From Bacteroidota bacterium (lineage in GTDB: Bacteria; Bacteroidota; Kryptoniia; Kryptoniales; JAKASW01): a stretch of 8,253 bases of DNA. Below the pieces are notes generated by a model. The model saw only the letters and a list, made by a program, of their open reading frames with translations, made no database searches and was not told the origin of the DNA. Shown piece by piece: positions 1 through 8,253 of this stretch. Positions within the stretch are counted from its first letter, which is position 1; the number at the start of each line of letters is the position of its first letter. Position numbers and translations under genes: made by a program. The DNA lies in assembly GCA_021796055.1 (NCBI GenBank), contig JAJYOS010000256.1:1-8253 (forward strand), given 5' to 3'.

Positions 1-813
1 AGGGTTTTCCATCCTGAAATGCGATACCCGCCCGTTCAGATGCAGTTCTTGTTGAGGGGCGACACCGTAATGAAATCGAACGAGAGCGGGGAGGTTCGCA
101 GGTTTACGGATAACCAGCATAACATCGTTTACTTTCCGCACGCCGACGTCGACTACTCCATGGAATCCCCACGCGTAAGCGTCGTGGGAGTCCAAATCCC
201 TGAAACGGCTTTTGGCAATCTGGTGGACCCTGACTCGAAAACGTTGAGCGAGTTCTTTGAAAGAATGACGGCAGGAAAAGAAGCCGCGCTGGTCCCGGTC
301 AGGAACCTGGTTATGTCACCGAGGATGAAATCAATTCTCTATGAAATTCTGAATTGTAAACTGAATGGAAATCTGAAGGCACTTTTTCTGGAAGCAAAAG
401 TGATCGAATTGTTTGTAGCTCAAATTGAGCAGGCAGACAACCTGGACTATGCTGTTAAGATGAAGTTAAGCGCGGACGATTTGGAAAGGGTGGGTGCAGT
501 CAAGGAAATGCTGGACCGTGACCCGCTCGGAACTTTTTCACTGTTGGGCTTGGCGAAGGCCGCTGGTTTCAACGACTACAAATTGAAAAAAGGTTTCAAG
601 GAAATGTTCGGGACGACCGTATTCGGTTATCTGAGACATTTAAGAATGAAAGAAGCAAAACGTATGATGCTTGACGAGAAGAAAAGTGTTTCCGAAGTGT
701 CGTGGCTCGTCGGCTACAGCGAGCCGCACCACTTTACCGCAGCGTTCAAAAGGGAGTTCGGATATTTGCCGAGGGAATTGTCCGAACGGATCCCTTTGGA
801 AGAGGACAGTTAG
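1..813 (+). CDS. AraC-family transcriptional regulator (5' end outside window)
   Basis: This is a DNA-binding transcription regulator with a ligand-sensing N-terminal half and an AraC/XylS DNA-binding half. The frame is open to base 1. The first ATG is at 19, but the residues around it already read like the interior of the sensing domain (the LLRGD and YFPH segments), so I infer that the true start lies left of the window. Counting from base 19, residues 1-135 form the sensing region. Residues about 155-257 hold the two helix-turn-helix motifs: the first near 176-196 (LAKAAGFNDYKLKKGF), the second near 224-245 (VSEVSWLVGYSEPHHFTAAF). They end in the usual FKREFGYLPREL signature. The layout resembles PchR-type regulators, which often sense small iron-related or other ligands, but I cannot name the ligand. 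It is convergent with the antitoxin-like gene, with only 23 bases between them. Its target could be an upstream gene outside the window. Confidence 0.9.
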   Translation, partial: RVFHPEMRYPPVQMQFLLRGDTVMKSNESGEVRRFTDNQHNIVYFPHADVDYSMESPRVSVVGVQIPETAFGNLVDPDSKTLSEFFERMTAGKEAALVPVRNLVMSPRMKSILYEILNCKLNGNLKALFLEAKVIELFVAQIEQADNLDYAVKMKLSADDLERVGAVKEMLDRDPLGTFSLLGLAKAAGFNDYKLKKGFKEMFGTTVFGYLRHLRMKEAKRMMLDEKKSVSEVSWLVGYSEPHHFTAAFKREFGYLPRELSERIPLEEDS

Positions 814-836
814 CGATAAATGTCATGCGTACCAGT

Positions 837-1034
837 TTACGGGAATGCTTTTGGTGACTCAGCCACCATTGTCTGCTTTTTCTTATACTCCTTGCGTCCA
901 CGTTGCACCCTGTCAAGCGAATCCTGTACTTCGGCCTGCCATTTCTGGAATGCGTCGAAATCGCGGTTCCGTATTACCACCAACTCCTTCCCTTTACTGA
1001 GTTTCCGGGGAATAGTGACCACAGGAGCTGACAT
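837..1034 (-). CDS. Small antitoxin-like protein (orphan)
   Basis: This 65-residue protein starts MSAPVVTIPRKLSKGKELVV, followed by IRNRDFDAFQKW, and has a charged second half with GRKEYKKKQTMVAESPKAF. I recognise this layout from short antitoxins of type II toxin-antitoxin modules: an N-terminal IPkKLtKGeELVVI segment, then a helical tail that would contact the toxin. The call rests on that resemblance. The start is well supported, because GGAGGT lies six bases upstream of the ATG on the minus strand (1041-1046). Such antitoxins normally precede a RelE/ParE-type toxin. Here the space downstream on the same strand is occupied by the AraC gene running the other way, so no toxin is linked. The longer plus-strand ORFs over this region lack ribosome sites and look spurious. 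The gene diverges from the sigma factor gene over a 115-base gap. Confidence 0.72.
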   Translation of the reverse strand: MSAPVVTIPRKLSKGKELVVIRNRDFDAFQKWQAEVQDSLDRVQRGRKEYKKKQTMVAESPKAFP

Positions 1035-1040
1035 TGAATT

Positions 1041-1046
1041 ACCTCC
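1041..1046 (-). promoter_or_regulatory. Ribosome binding site of the antitoxin-like gene
   Basis: The minus strand reads GGAGGT, then six bases, then ATG. This near-perfect Shine-Dalgarno sequence is the best evidence that the short minus-strand gene is translated, rather than the overlapping plus-strand ORFs. Confidence 0.8.
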
Positions 1047-1092
1047 ATCAATATTTGTAAGCTTTACATCTCCTGAAAAAATAATCGATGAG

Positions 1093-1109
1093 GTCTCTTA
1101 TTTCGAGAC
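1093..1109. repeat. Short inverted repeat in the divergent intergenic region
   Basis: GTCTC at 1093-1097 and GAGAC at 1105-1109 form a five-base perfect inverted repeat with a seven-base spacer. It lies between the divergent antitoxin-like and sigma factor genes, where an operator for either could be expected. The arms are short enough to arise by chance, so it is only a candidate. I saw no convincing sigma70-type promoter or ECF42-like TGTCGA element in the same gap. Confidence 0.25.
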
Positions 1110-1149
1110 GAGGGAATGTGAAACTCTGAATCAGCGTTAGTATCTAAGA

Positions 1150-2421
1150 GTGCACTTGAACAGCAAGACCGTTAACGACACAAACAAGCTGGTAGACAGT
1201 CTTTACAAGACCGAATCGCGCCGTGTTCTTGCCACGTTGATCCGTTTACTTGGCGATTTTGATCTCGCAGAAGACGCGATGCACGAAGCTTTCAGCACGG
1301 CAATGGAGAAATGGCCGGAAGTAGGTGTACCATCAAACCCCCGCGCCTGGCTCGTATCGGCCGGACGGTTCAAGGCTATCGACCAGATCAGGCGCCGTGC
1401 GAAATTTTGCACCTTTGGCGGAGAAACTTCATTTGAACCTCTTGCGAATCAGCTTGCAGACAGCGTCGTCGTTGAGGAAGATTTCGACGAAGATAAAATC
1501 GAAGACGACCGCCTTCGATTGATTTTCACTTGCTGTCACCCGGTGCTGTCGCCGGAGGCGCGTGTTGCACTTACGCTTCGCGAAGTGTGTGGCCTTACGA
1601 CAGAAGAAATAGCTCACGCATTTCTCACAAATCCGCCGACATTGGCCCAGCGCATTGTGAGAGCCAAGTCTAAGATCCGTGACGCGCGAATTCCGTACCG
1701 GGTACCGTCGAAGGAAGAATTACCTGAACGCCTTGATGCCGTTTTACAAGTCATTTACCTGATCTTCAACGAAGGTTACTTGGCGTCTTCAGGCGAGTCG
1801 GCGATACGATCAGATCTTTCGGAGGAGGCCATTAGACTGGCGCGTCTGTTGCTTGAGCTGCTTCCGGAATCTGAAGTTAAAGGTCTCCTCGCTCTAATGC
1901 TGCTTCACGAGTCACGCAGAAACGCAAGAGTTTCATCCGGCGGAGATATCGTTCTGCTCGATGAGCAGGACCGCTCGCAATGGAACAAGGCGATGATAGA
2001 CGAAGGAGTCGGTCTGGTGGAAGATGCTTTGCGTTCACTACCGATAGGACCTTACACAATTCAGGCGGCGATTTCAGCAGTACACGCGGAAGCCGCCAGT
2101 GCAGCCGCTACCGATTGGGATGAGATCGTTGCGCTGTATGGACTTTTGCTTGGAATAAACCCGTCACCTGTTGTCGAGCTTAACCGGGCAGTTGCCGTGG
2201 CGATGCGAGACGGCGCCGACGCCGGATTGAGGCTGATTGACGATATCTTTGCTCGCGGTGAGCTGGAGGATTACCACCTTGCACACTCGGCCCGTGCTGA
2301 AATGTGCAGACGATTAGGTAGGAAGATAGAGGCAAAATTATCGTACGAGAGGGCATTGTCCCTCGCACAGCAAGTGCCTGAGAGAAGATTTCTTGAAAAA
2401 AGACTGGCAGGGTTGGATTAA
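1150..2421 (+). CDS. ECF-type RNA polymerase sigma factor, ECF42 group with long C-terminal domain
   Basis: This alternative sigma factor directs RNA polymerase to specific promoters. At 423 residues it is far longer than a plain ECF sigma (about 180-200). Region 2 is at about residues 15-82 (LAEDAMHEAFSTAMEKWPEVG, then NPRAWLVSAGR and IDQIRRRA). Region 4 is at about 121-178 (LIFTCCHPVLSPEARVALTL, REVCGLTTEEIA, LAQRIVRAKSKIR). The C-terminal DUF6596/TPR-like part, 190-423, includes IYLIFNEGYLASSGE, GPYTIQAAISAVHAEAA, LNRAVAVAMRDG and ERRFLEKRLAGL. This architecture is that of ECF42, a group known to be encoded beside DGPF proteins, and one such gene lies downstream. No anti-sigma factor is seen. 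In this group the C-terminal extension is thought to control activity. The start is a GTG at 1150, the first start after an in-frame TAG at 1138-1140. A TTG at 1156 is possible, and no strong ribosome site separates the two. The reading frame looks intact. Confidence 0.93.
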   Translation: MHLNSKTVNDTNKLVDSLYKTESRRVLATLIRLLGDFDLAEDAMHEAFSTAMEKWPEVGVPSNPRAWLVSAGRFKAIDQIRRRAKFCTFGGETSFEPLANQLADSVVVEEDFDEDKIEDDRLRLIFTCCHPVLSPEARVALTLREVCGLTTEEIAHAFLTNPPTLAQRIVRAKSKIRDARIPYRVPSKEELPERLDAVLQVIYLIFNEGYLASSGESAIRSDLSEEAIRLARLLLELLPESEVKGLLALMLLHESRRNARVSSGGDIVLLDEQDRSQWNKAMIDEGVGLVEDALRSLPIGPYTIQAAISAVHAEAASAAATDWDEIVALYGLLLGINPSPVVELNRAVAVAMRDGADAGLRLIDDIFARGELEDYHLAHSARAEMCRRLGRKIEAKLSYERALSLAQQVPERRFLEKRLAGLD

Positions 2422-2425
2422 GGAG
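2421..2425 (+). promoter_or_regulatory. Ribosome binding site deciding the VOC gene start
   Basis: AGGAG shares its first A with the TAA stop of the sigma factor gene and lies six bases before the ATG at 2432. It supports that ATG over the in-frame upstream start at 2393, and suggests translational coupling between the sigma gene and the VOC gene. Confidence 0.7.
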
Positions 2426-2431
2426 AATGCA

Positions 2432-2854
2432 ATGGAACCAAGATTTGCGGTACTCACGCTTGGCATCGACGATTTGGAGCGCGCCTGCAGATTCTATCAT
2501 GATGGACTTGGTTTCGCATCGAAAGGAATTGTCGGGGTAGAATTCGAGAACGGCGAGGTGGCGTTCTTCGAAATGAAGAATGGGGTCACGCTCACGCTCT
2601 ATTCGAGGAAGAATCTTGCGTGGGACGCGAATGTCACGCCCCGTGTGCGCTCGTCAGTTGAGTTCTCGATTGGTTACAATGTCAAAGACACATCTGAAGT
2701 AGATTGAATATTGGATCTGGCAAAAAGGGCTGGTGGGAAGGTTGTCAACCCGGAACAGAAGGCATTTTGTGGCGGCTATCATGGCTACTTCGAAGACCTC
2801 GATGGACATCTCTGGGAAATATTGTGGAGCGAGCAGCTATTATCGGAAGAGTGA
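2432..2854 (+). pseudogene. VOC/glyoxalase-fold protein gene interrupted by an in-frame TGA
   Basis: The family is vicinal oxygen chelate (glyoxalase/bleomycin-resistance fold), built from two beta-alpha-beta-beta-beta modules. The first module is clear (FAVLTLGIDDLERACRFYHD, GLGF, GEVAFFEMKNGVTLTLYSRK). A TGA at codon 92 (2705-2707) ends the product at 91 residues. Beyond it the same frame continues with a convincing family C terminus: ILDLAKRAGGKVVNPEQKAF, then GGYHGYFEDLDGHLWEILW, ending at the TGA at 2852-2854. No frameshift is needed. The full product would have been 140 residues, the usual length. A CGA-to-TGA change would explain the stop. The conserved Trp I expect before GGY is Cys (TGT), which also hints at decay. 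The truncated product would lose the metal-binding Glu of GHLWE. It could also be a sequencing error or a readthrough stop. Genes elsewhere in the window use TGA as a normal stop, so a recoded TGA is unlikely. Confidence 0.8.
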
Positions 2855-2872
2855 GTTATGTCAAAAACAAAC

Positions 2873-2877
2873 GGAGG
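2873..2877 (+). promoter_or_regulatory. Ribosome binding site deciding the DGPF gene start
   Basis: GGAGG lies eight bases before a GTG at 2886. This site and the family N terminus (KYICLVYGEE) fix the start at the GTG, 51 codons inside the longest open frame. Confidence 0.75.
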
Positions 2878-2885
2878 ACACCAAC

Positions 2886-3245
2886 GTGAAATACATTTGC
2901 CTTGTATATGGTGAAGAGTCGAAGATCGGTGCCATGACCGACGACGAGTGCATGGAGTATGATGGGGCGATCAGGAAAAGTGGAAACTGCATCGCGTCCG
3001 AGGCGCTCCAGCGAACAGGCACCGCGAAGACTTTGAAGATAAGGAACGGGGAGGTCACCATCATGGACGGTCCGTTTGCGGAAACAAAGGAAGCGCTCGC
3101 TGGATTCTACCTGGTGGACGCAAAGGACATGGGTCAAGCGCTGGAAATTGCTGCCATGATTCCGCCTGCGCAGGTCGGCTGCATCGAGGTTCGGCCGGTG
3201 AGAGAGCTGGTAAATACCCGTGGTGAAAAGAGACATCTTGCATAG
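2886..3245 (+). CDS. YCII-related DGPF-domain protein
   Basis: This small protein of 119 residues has the YCII (ferredoxin-like) fold. It is recognised by the N terminus KYICLVYGEES, the central MDGPFAETKEALAGFYLVDA with the name-giving DGPF motif at about residues 60-63, and the end IPPAQVGCIEVRPVREL. The length matches the family and the protein looks complete. Its biochemical function is not established. DGPF proteins are the conserved genomic partners of ECF42 sigma factors and are thought to belong to their regulon, which fits the sigma gene lying upstream here. The GTG start at 2886 has a good ribosome site. Because the VOC gene before it now stops at 2707, about 180 untranslated bases of any shared transcript precede this gene, which could reduce its expression by polarity unless it has its own promoter. 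Confidence 0.9.
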   Translation: MKYICLVYGEESKIGAMTDDECMEYDGAIRKSGNCIASEALQRTGTAKTLKIRNGEVTIMDGPFAETKEALAGFYLVDAKDMGQALEIAAMIPPAQVGCIEVRPVRELVNTRGEKRHLA

Positions 3246-3251
3246 ATTATC

Positions 3252-3491
3252 ATGCCGGGTGAAGACAAGAAAAGAAGAATCCAGCGGTCTTTGGTGAGGC
3301 GTGTCCTAGCGAGAGACGGTGCGGCTTCTTACCAGGTTAAAGAAGCGCTTGCGCGTTGCTTCGCGTTCAATGTGACAAACCGTCTGGCGGGTGCGCTTGG
3401 ATTTGCTGTGCCGGAGCCGCCTGCCCGGCGGAAAGGTAAGGATGCTTTCAAGGTGGGAGCAAAATTTCTTCTGAAGCGAGAGTATCGCTAG
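3252..3491 (+). pseudogene. Short ORF resembling the C terminus of a carboxymuconolactone decarboxylase/AhpD-like protein
   Basis: This 79-residue reading frame follows the DGPF gene by six bases, in the same frame and without a visible ribosome site. Residues about 31-79 (LARCFAFNVTNRLAGALGF, then a charged linker and FKVGAKFLLKREYR) look like the end of carboxymuconolactone decarboxylase/AhpD-type proteins, where a helix with FN..NRL..ALG is followed by a closing LLKRGYR-like segment. The N-terminal part with the CxxC active site is absent, and the first 25 residues (EDKKRRIQRSLVRRVLARDG) are not recognisable. I infer a remnant of a roughly 180-200 residue gene that lost its 5' part. Alternatively it could be a real small protein translated by coupling to the DGPF gene. 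The family assignment is from memory of the motif and is moderate at best. Confidence 0.45.
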
Positions 3492-3841
3492 GCGAGCGGC
3501 ATCCTCGCAGGCTGGAGCGTGCGATTGAACGGGTTTAGAGTCAGGCCGAGGATTTCGAGCGTGACCGCCCCTAACAATGGCTGGTCACCTTCCTCTCCCA
3601 AAATGACGGGAGTGTGAGCCTCACCCTGAGGAAGGGAAATATAACACTCCGAAATGTTCCGGCTTATCATGGTGCCGTCGGCGAGCGTGAAAGTCATAGA
3701 CCTTTTGGGCTTCAGCTTCAACTCTTTCCATTGCTCAGGGCTCAGCAGGGTATACGAAGCTCCGTTGTCCACAAGAAAATTTCCCGTAACCTGCCTTCCG
3801 TTGCTTCCTTTTACAACACCCTCAATATATGTTATACCCAT
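3488..3841 (-). CDS. Clan AA retropepsin-like aspartic protease with D-N-G active-site variant
   Basis: This 117-residue, single-domain protein is of the retroviral-type aspartic protease fold found in bacteria, which would act as a homodimer with one catalytic Asp per subunit. Visible features are the N-terminal MGITYIEGVVKG strand, the active-site loop FLVDNGASYTLL (Asp25), the flap region FTLADGTMISRNISECYI at about 51-68, and the hydrophobic-Gly segment LLGAVTLEILGL at 89-100 that packs against the active site, before NPFNRTLQP. In this clan the catalytic Asp is normally followed by Thr or Ser, then Gly. Here residue 26 is Asn (AAC, at 3764-3766), one base from an AGC Ser codon. The rest is well preserved, so the gene looks functional or only recently altered. 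Its stop codon overlaps that of the convergent ORF within CTAG (3488-3491). Substrates of these bacterial proteins are generally unknown. Confidence 0.85.
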   Translation of the reverse strand: MGITYIEGVVKGSNGRQVTGNFLVDNGASYTLLSPEQWKELKLKPKRSMTFTLADGTMISRNISECYISLPQGEAHTPVILGEEGDQPLLGAVTLEILGLTLNPFNRTLQPARMPLA

Positions 3842-3866
3842 GGCCTTAACATCCTGTTGACAACTG

Positions 3867-3895
3867 ATTATAGAATGCAGGAAGTTGATTTACAA
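3867..3895 (-). promoter_or_regulatory. Putative sigma70-type promoter of the protease gene
   Basis: On the minus strand, TTGTAA (3895-3890) is followed by a 17-base spacer and a perfect TATAAT (3872-3867). Transcription would start near 3860, about 20 bases before the protease ATG. The palindrome GTTGACAAC at 3856-3864 would sit across the predicted start and could be an operator, although nine bases may be chance. Confidence 0.55.
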
Positions 3896-3993
3896 GATGT
3901 AATCAACCCGCTCGATGAACCGAACGGTTTGACCTTGCGTTGTAATTCTTTTCCATAAGTGTTAAGTAAGGAAATACAGGTTATCAGATTCTC

Positions 3994-5100
3994 ATGTCTA
4001 TTAACATTGCCGATCTTCGCCTGCTGAACCAGGGAATCAAGGCGTCGAAGTTTGAAGCGGCGAAAGATATCGTCAGATGGATGGGTGCGATGCAGGCGCA
4101 GGATTATCCAATGGCGAAGTGGGCGGTCGGGGTTCGACTCCGTGGTACAACGGACAAGATGATCGAAGCTGCACTTGACAAAGGAGAAATTCTTCGGACA
4201 CATTTGCTTCGACCAACATGGCACTTTGTTTCCGCCGATGATATTTACTGGATGCTTGAGCTTTCGAGGCCGCAAATCATTGCATCGATGAAGTTCAGAG
4301 AGAAGTGGCTGGGGCTTACTAAAGCTATTCTCGCCAAAAGTAATCGCGTGATCCAAGAGGCATTGAGTTCCGATAGACATCTGACTCGCGAAGAACTAAT
4401 AGCGGAACTCAACAAAGCGAAGATACGCACCGACCAATATCGTTCAGGCCATCTCCTGATGCGGGCGGAGCTGGACGGGATTATTTGCAGCGGAAAAGTC
4501 AGAGGCAACAAACTCAACGAGACTACCGACTCGTCGGGTCGTAGACAAACTTATGCGCTTCTTGAAAAAAGAGTTCCAAACAAAAGAGCATTAAGCAGGG
4601 AAGAGTCTCTGAACGAACTCGCTCAAAGATATTTTTCCAGCTGTGGTCCTGCAACGGTGAAAGATTTCGCCTGGTGGTCCGGTTTGTCGATGGCTGATGC
4701 GAGGAATGCGCTGGAAATGATTAGACCGAATTTCGTTTCAGAGGTCGTCGATGGAAAGACGTTTTGGTTTCCCAATTCGTTTACAGATCCGCCAAAACAG
4801 AGCTCTGTTCTTTTGCTTCCAGCATTCGATGAATTCCTCATCGCTTACAAAGACAGAAGCGCTGCTATCCACCATGGCGTTGAGAAACAATCAGTCTCGG
4901 AGAATGGAGTATTCAGGTCGACGATCGTCGTCGATGGCCTCGTAACCGGGCTGTGGAAACGTACCGTGGAGAAGGATAGTCTGGTGGTCGAAACTAAATT
5001 CTTTCGAGAGCATACCAAGAATGAGAAGCGAGAAATTCAACGAGCCATGGAACGATTCGCACGGTTCCGGGGATTTGAAACAATCGACTGTAAGATTTGA
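3994..5100 (+). CDS. AlkZ-like winged-helix DNA-binding protein (HTH_42 family), possible DNA glycosylase
   Basis: This 368-residue protein belongs to the winged-helix family of AlkZ/YcaQ DNA glycosylases, which remove alkylated or crosslinked bases from DNA. Family marks are WMGAMQAQDYPMAKWAVG at about residues 29-46, with the QxQ motif at Gln34 and Gln36 (catalytic in AlkZ), LRTHLLRPTWHFVSADDIYW at 67-86, the middle RSGHLLMRAELDG, and LLLPAFDEFLIAYKDRSA near 273-290. The length is normal for the family and the frame is intact. Only the best-studied members have proven glycosylase activity, so the exact lesion is unknown. The ATG at 3994 fits the family N terminus. The ribosome site is weak, the nearest candidate being ACAGG at 3976-3980, 13 bases away. 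A poor promoter match, TTGACC at 3929 with CATAAG at 3954, lies upstream. The gene is transcribed divergently from the protease gene and stands alone. Confidence 0.85.
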   Translation: MSINIADLRLLNQGIKASKFEAAKDIVRWMGAMQAQDYPMAKWAVGVRLRGTTDKMIEAALDKGEILRTHLLRPTWHFVSADDIYWMLELSRPQIIASMKFREKWLGLTKAILAKSNRVIQEALSSDRHLTREELIAELNKAKIRTDQYRSGHLLMRAELDGIICSGKVRGNKLNETTDSSGRRQTYALLEKRVPNKRALSREESLNELAQRYFSSCGPATVKDFAWWSGLSMADARNALEMIRPNFVSEVVDGKTFWFPNSFTDPPKQSSVLLLPAFDEFLIAYKDRSAAIHHGVEKQSVSENGVFRSTIVVDGLVTGLWKRTVEKDSLVVETKFFREHTKNEKREIQRAMERFARFRGFETIDCKI

Positions 5101-5106
5101 GAAAGC

Positions 5107-5132
5107 CTTTTCGATTCGTTTCATGCGAAAAG
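5107..5132. terminator. Stem-loop just after the AlkZ-like gene, possible terminator
   Basis: CTTTTCG at 5107-5113 pairs perfectly with CGAAAAG at 5126-5132 around a 12-base loop, beginning seven bases after the stop codon. There is no run of T after it on the plus strand, so it is at best a weak or factor-aided terminator. Confidence 0.3.
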
Positions 5133-5232
5133 TGTATAAGTAATCCCGCCTTTTGTATAACACCCTCCCAGGATTGCGCTGTTATATTACTGACGAAAAT
5201 AATGATTCGTTCCTAAAGTCAATTGGATTTGA

Positions 5233-6264
<1,032 letters not shown>

Positions 6265-6280
6265 TCAAAATGGATATCAA

Positions 6281-6286
6281 GGAAGG
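6281..6286 (+). promoter_or_regulatory. Ribosome binding site deciding the dehydrogenase start
   Basis: GGAAGG lies six bases before the ATG at 6293. It places the start there and not at the in-frame ATG at 6188, which would overlap the preceding gene by 77 bases and add 35 residues foreign to the family. Confidence 0.7.
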
Positions 6287-6292
6287 TTTAAA

Positions 6293-8198
<1,906 letters not shown>

Positions 8199-8253
8199 GT
8201 CGCTCCACTAATACTTAAGCAGAAAGACAACGTTGTGAAAGAGTCAGGCAGAA

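Noticed and set aside
820..1140. A 106-residue plus-strand ORF, with another overlapping at 671-1000
   Set aside because: It has no ribosome site and no recognisable motif, and covers the antitoxin-like gene, which has a strong ribosome site on the opposite strand.
2705..2760. Selenocysteine insertion at the TGA of the VOC gene
   Set aside because: No convincing SECIS-like hairpin follows closely. The only stem is the small GGTTGTCAACC more than 30 bases downstream, and the family has no selenocysteine at this point that I know of.
2858..2914. An 18-codon ORF starting with ATG at 2858 just before the DGPF gene
   Set aside because: It overlaps the DGPF ribosome site and start in another frame, has no good ribosome site of its own, and is too short to judge.
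3163..3172. Perfect palindrome CCTGCGCAGG inside the DGPF gene
   Set aside because: It encodes the conserved PAQ of IPPAQVG in the family, so codon chance explains it.
3417..3431. CCGCC and GGCGG arms followed by AAAGG, recalling the repeat at 5602
   Set aside because: The loop and flanks differ and the stem is only five bases, so I do not count it as a second copy. It is worth a glance if the element proves to be repeated.
3868..4380. A 170-residue minus-strand ORF upstream of the protease
   Set aside because: It overlaps the start of the AlkZ-like gene and the protease promoter, and its translation is rich in Cys, His and Arg without a domain.
5153..5188. Possible promoter for the oxidoreductase operon (TTGTAT and TATATT)
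   Set aside because: The spacing of 24 bases is too long for a sigma70-type promoter, and no better pair was found in the 144-base gap.
8235..8253. Possible GTG start of a further gene at the right edge
   Set aside because: Only six codons are visible and there is no convincing ribosome site.

Overview
The window is an 8.25 kb piece of bacterial chromosome of moderate GC with densely packed genes and mostly good Shine-Dalgarno sites. The mix of genes (ECF42-type sigma factor, DGPF protein, clan AA retropepsin-like protease, AlkZ-like protein) suggests an uncultured environmental bacterium, perhaps Ignavibacteria or another FCB-group lineage. That placement is weak inference, because no marker gene is present. 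There is no phage, transposase, CRISPR array, tRNA or rRNA that I can see.

Left part (1-1034): the C-terminal part of an AraC-family regulator runs in from beyond the left edge. A small minus-strand antitoxin-like gene faces it tail to tail, and no toxin gene is next to it.

Centre-left (1150-3491): a plus-strand cluster begins with an intact ECF sigma factor carrying the long C-terminal domain of the ECF42 group. It is followed by a VOC/glyoxalase-fold gene with an in-frame TGA, then an intact YCII/DGPF protein (the known genomic partner of ECF42 sigma factors), then a short ORF that looks like the tail of a carboxymuconolactone-decarboxylase/AhpD-type protein. Two of the three genes downstream of the sigma factor therefore look damaged, while the sigma factor and DGPF protein look sound.

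Centre (3488-5100): a minus-strand retropepsin-like protease, with Asn in the Ser/Thr position next to its catalytic Asp and a good sigma70-like promoter, is transcribed away from an AlkZ-like winged-helix gene that carries the QxQ motif of DNA glycosylases.

Right part (5245-8198): a three-gene oxidoreductase operon of aldo/keto reductase, zinc-type alcohol dehydrogenase and a second aldo/keto reductase, with gaps of 28 and 19 bases. All three would act on carbonyl or alcohol substrates with NAD(P)(H), so a role in aldehyde/ketone or sugar-derivative metabolism is likely, but the substrate cannot be read from sequence.

The most unusual feature is a 30-base insertion at 5587-5616 in the first reductase gene. 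It consists of two tandem 15-base hairpin units, has no stop codon in any of the six frames, and adds ten residues between two conserved blocks without breaking the gene. It behaves like an intragenic palindromic repeat element.
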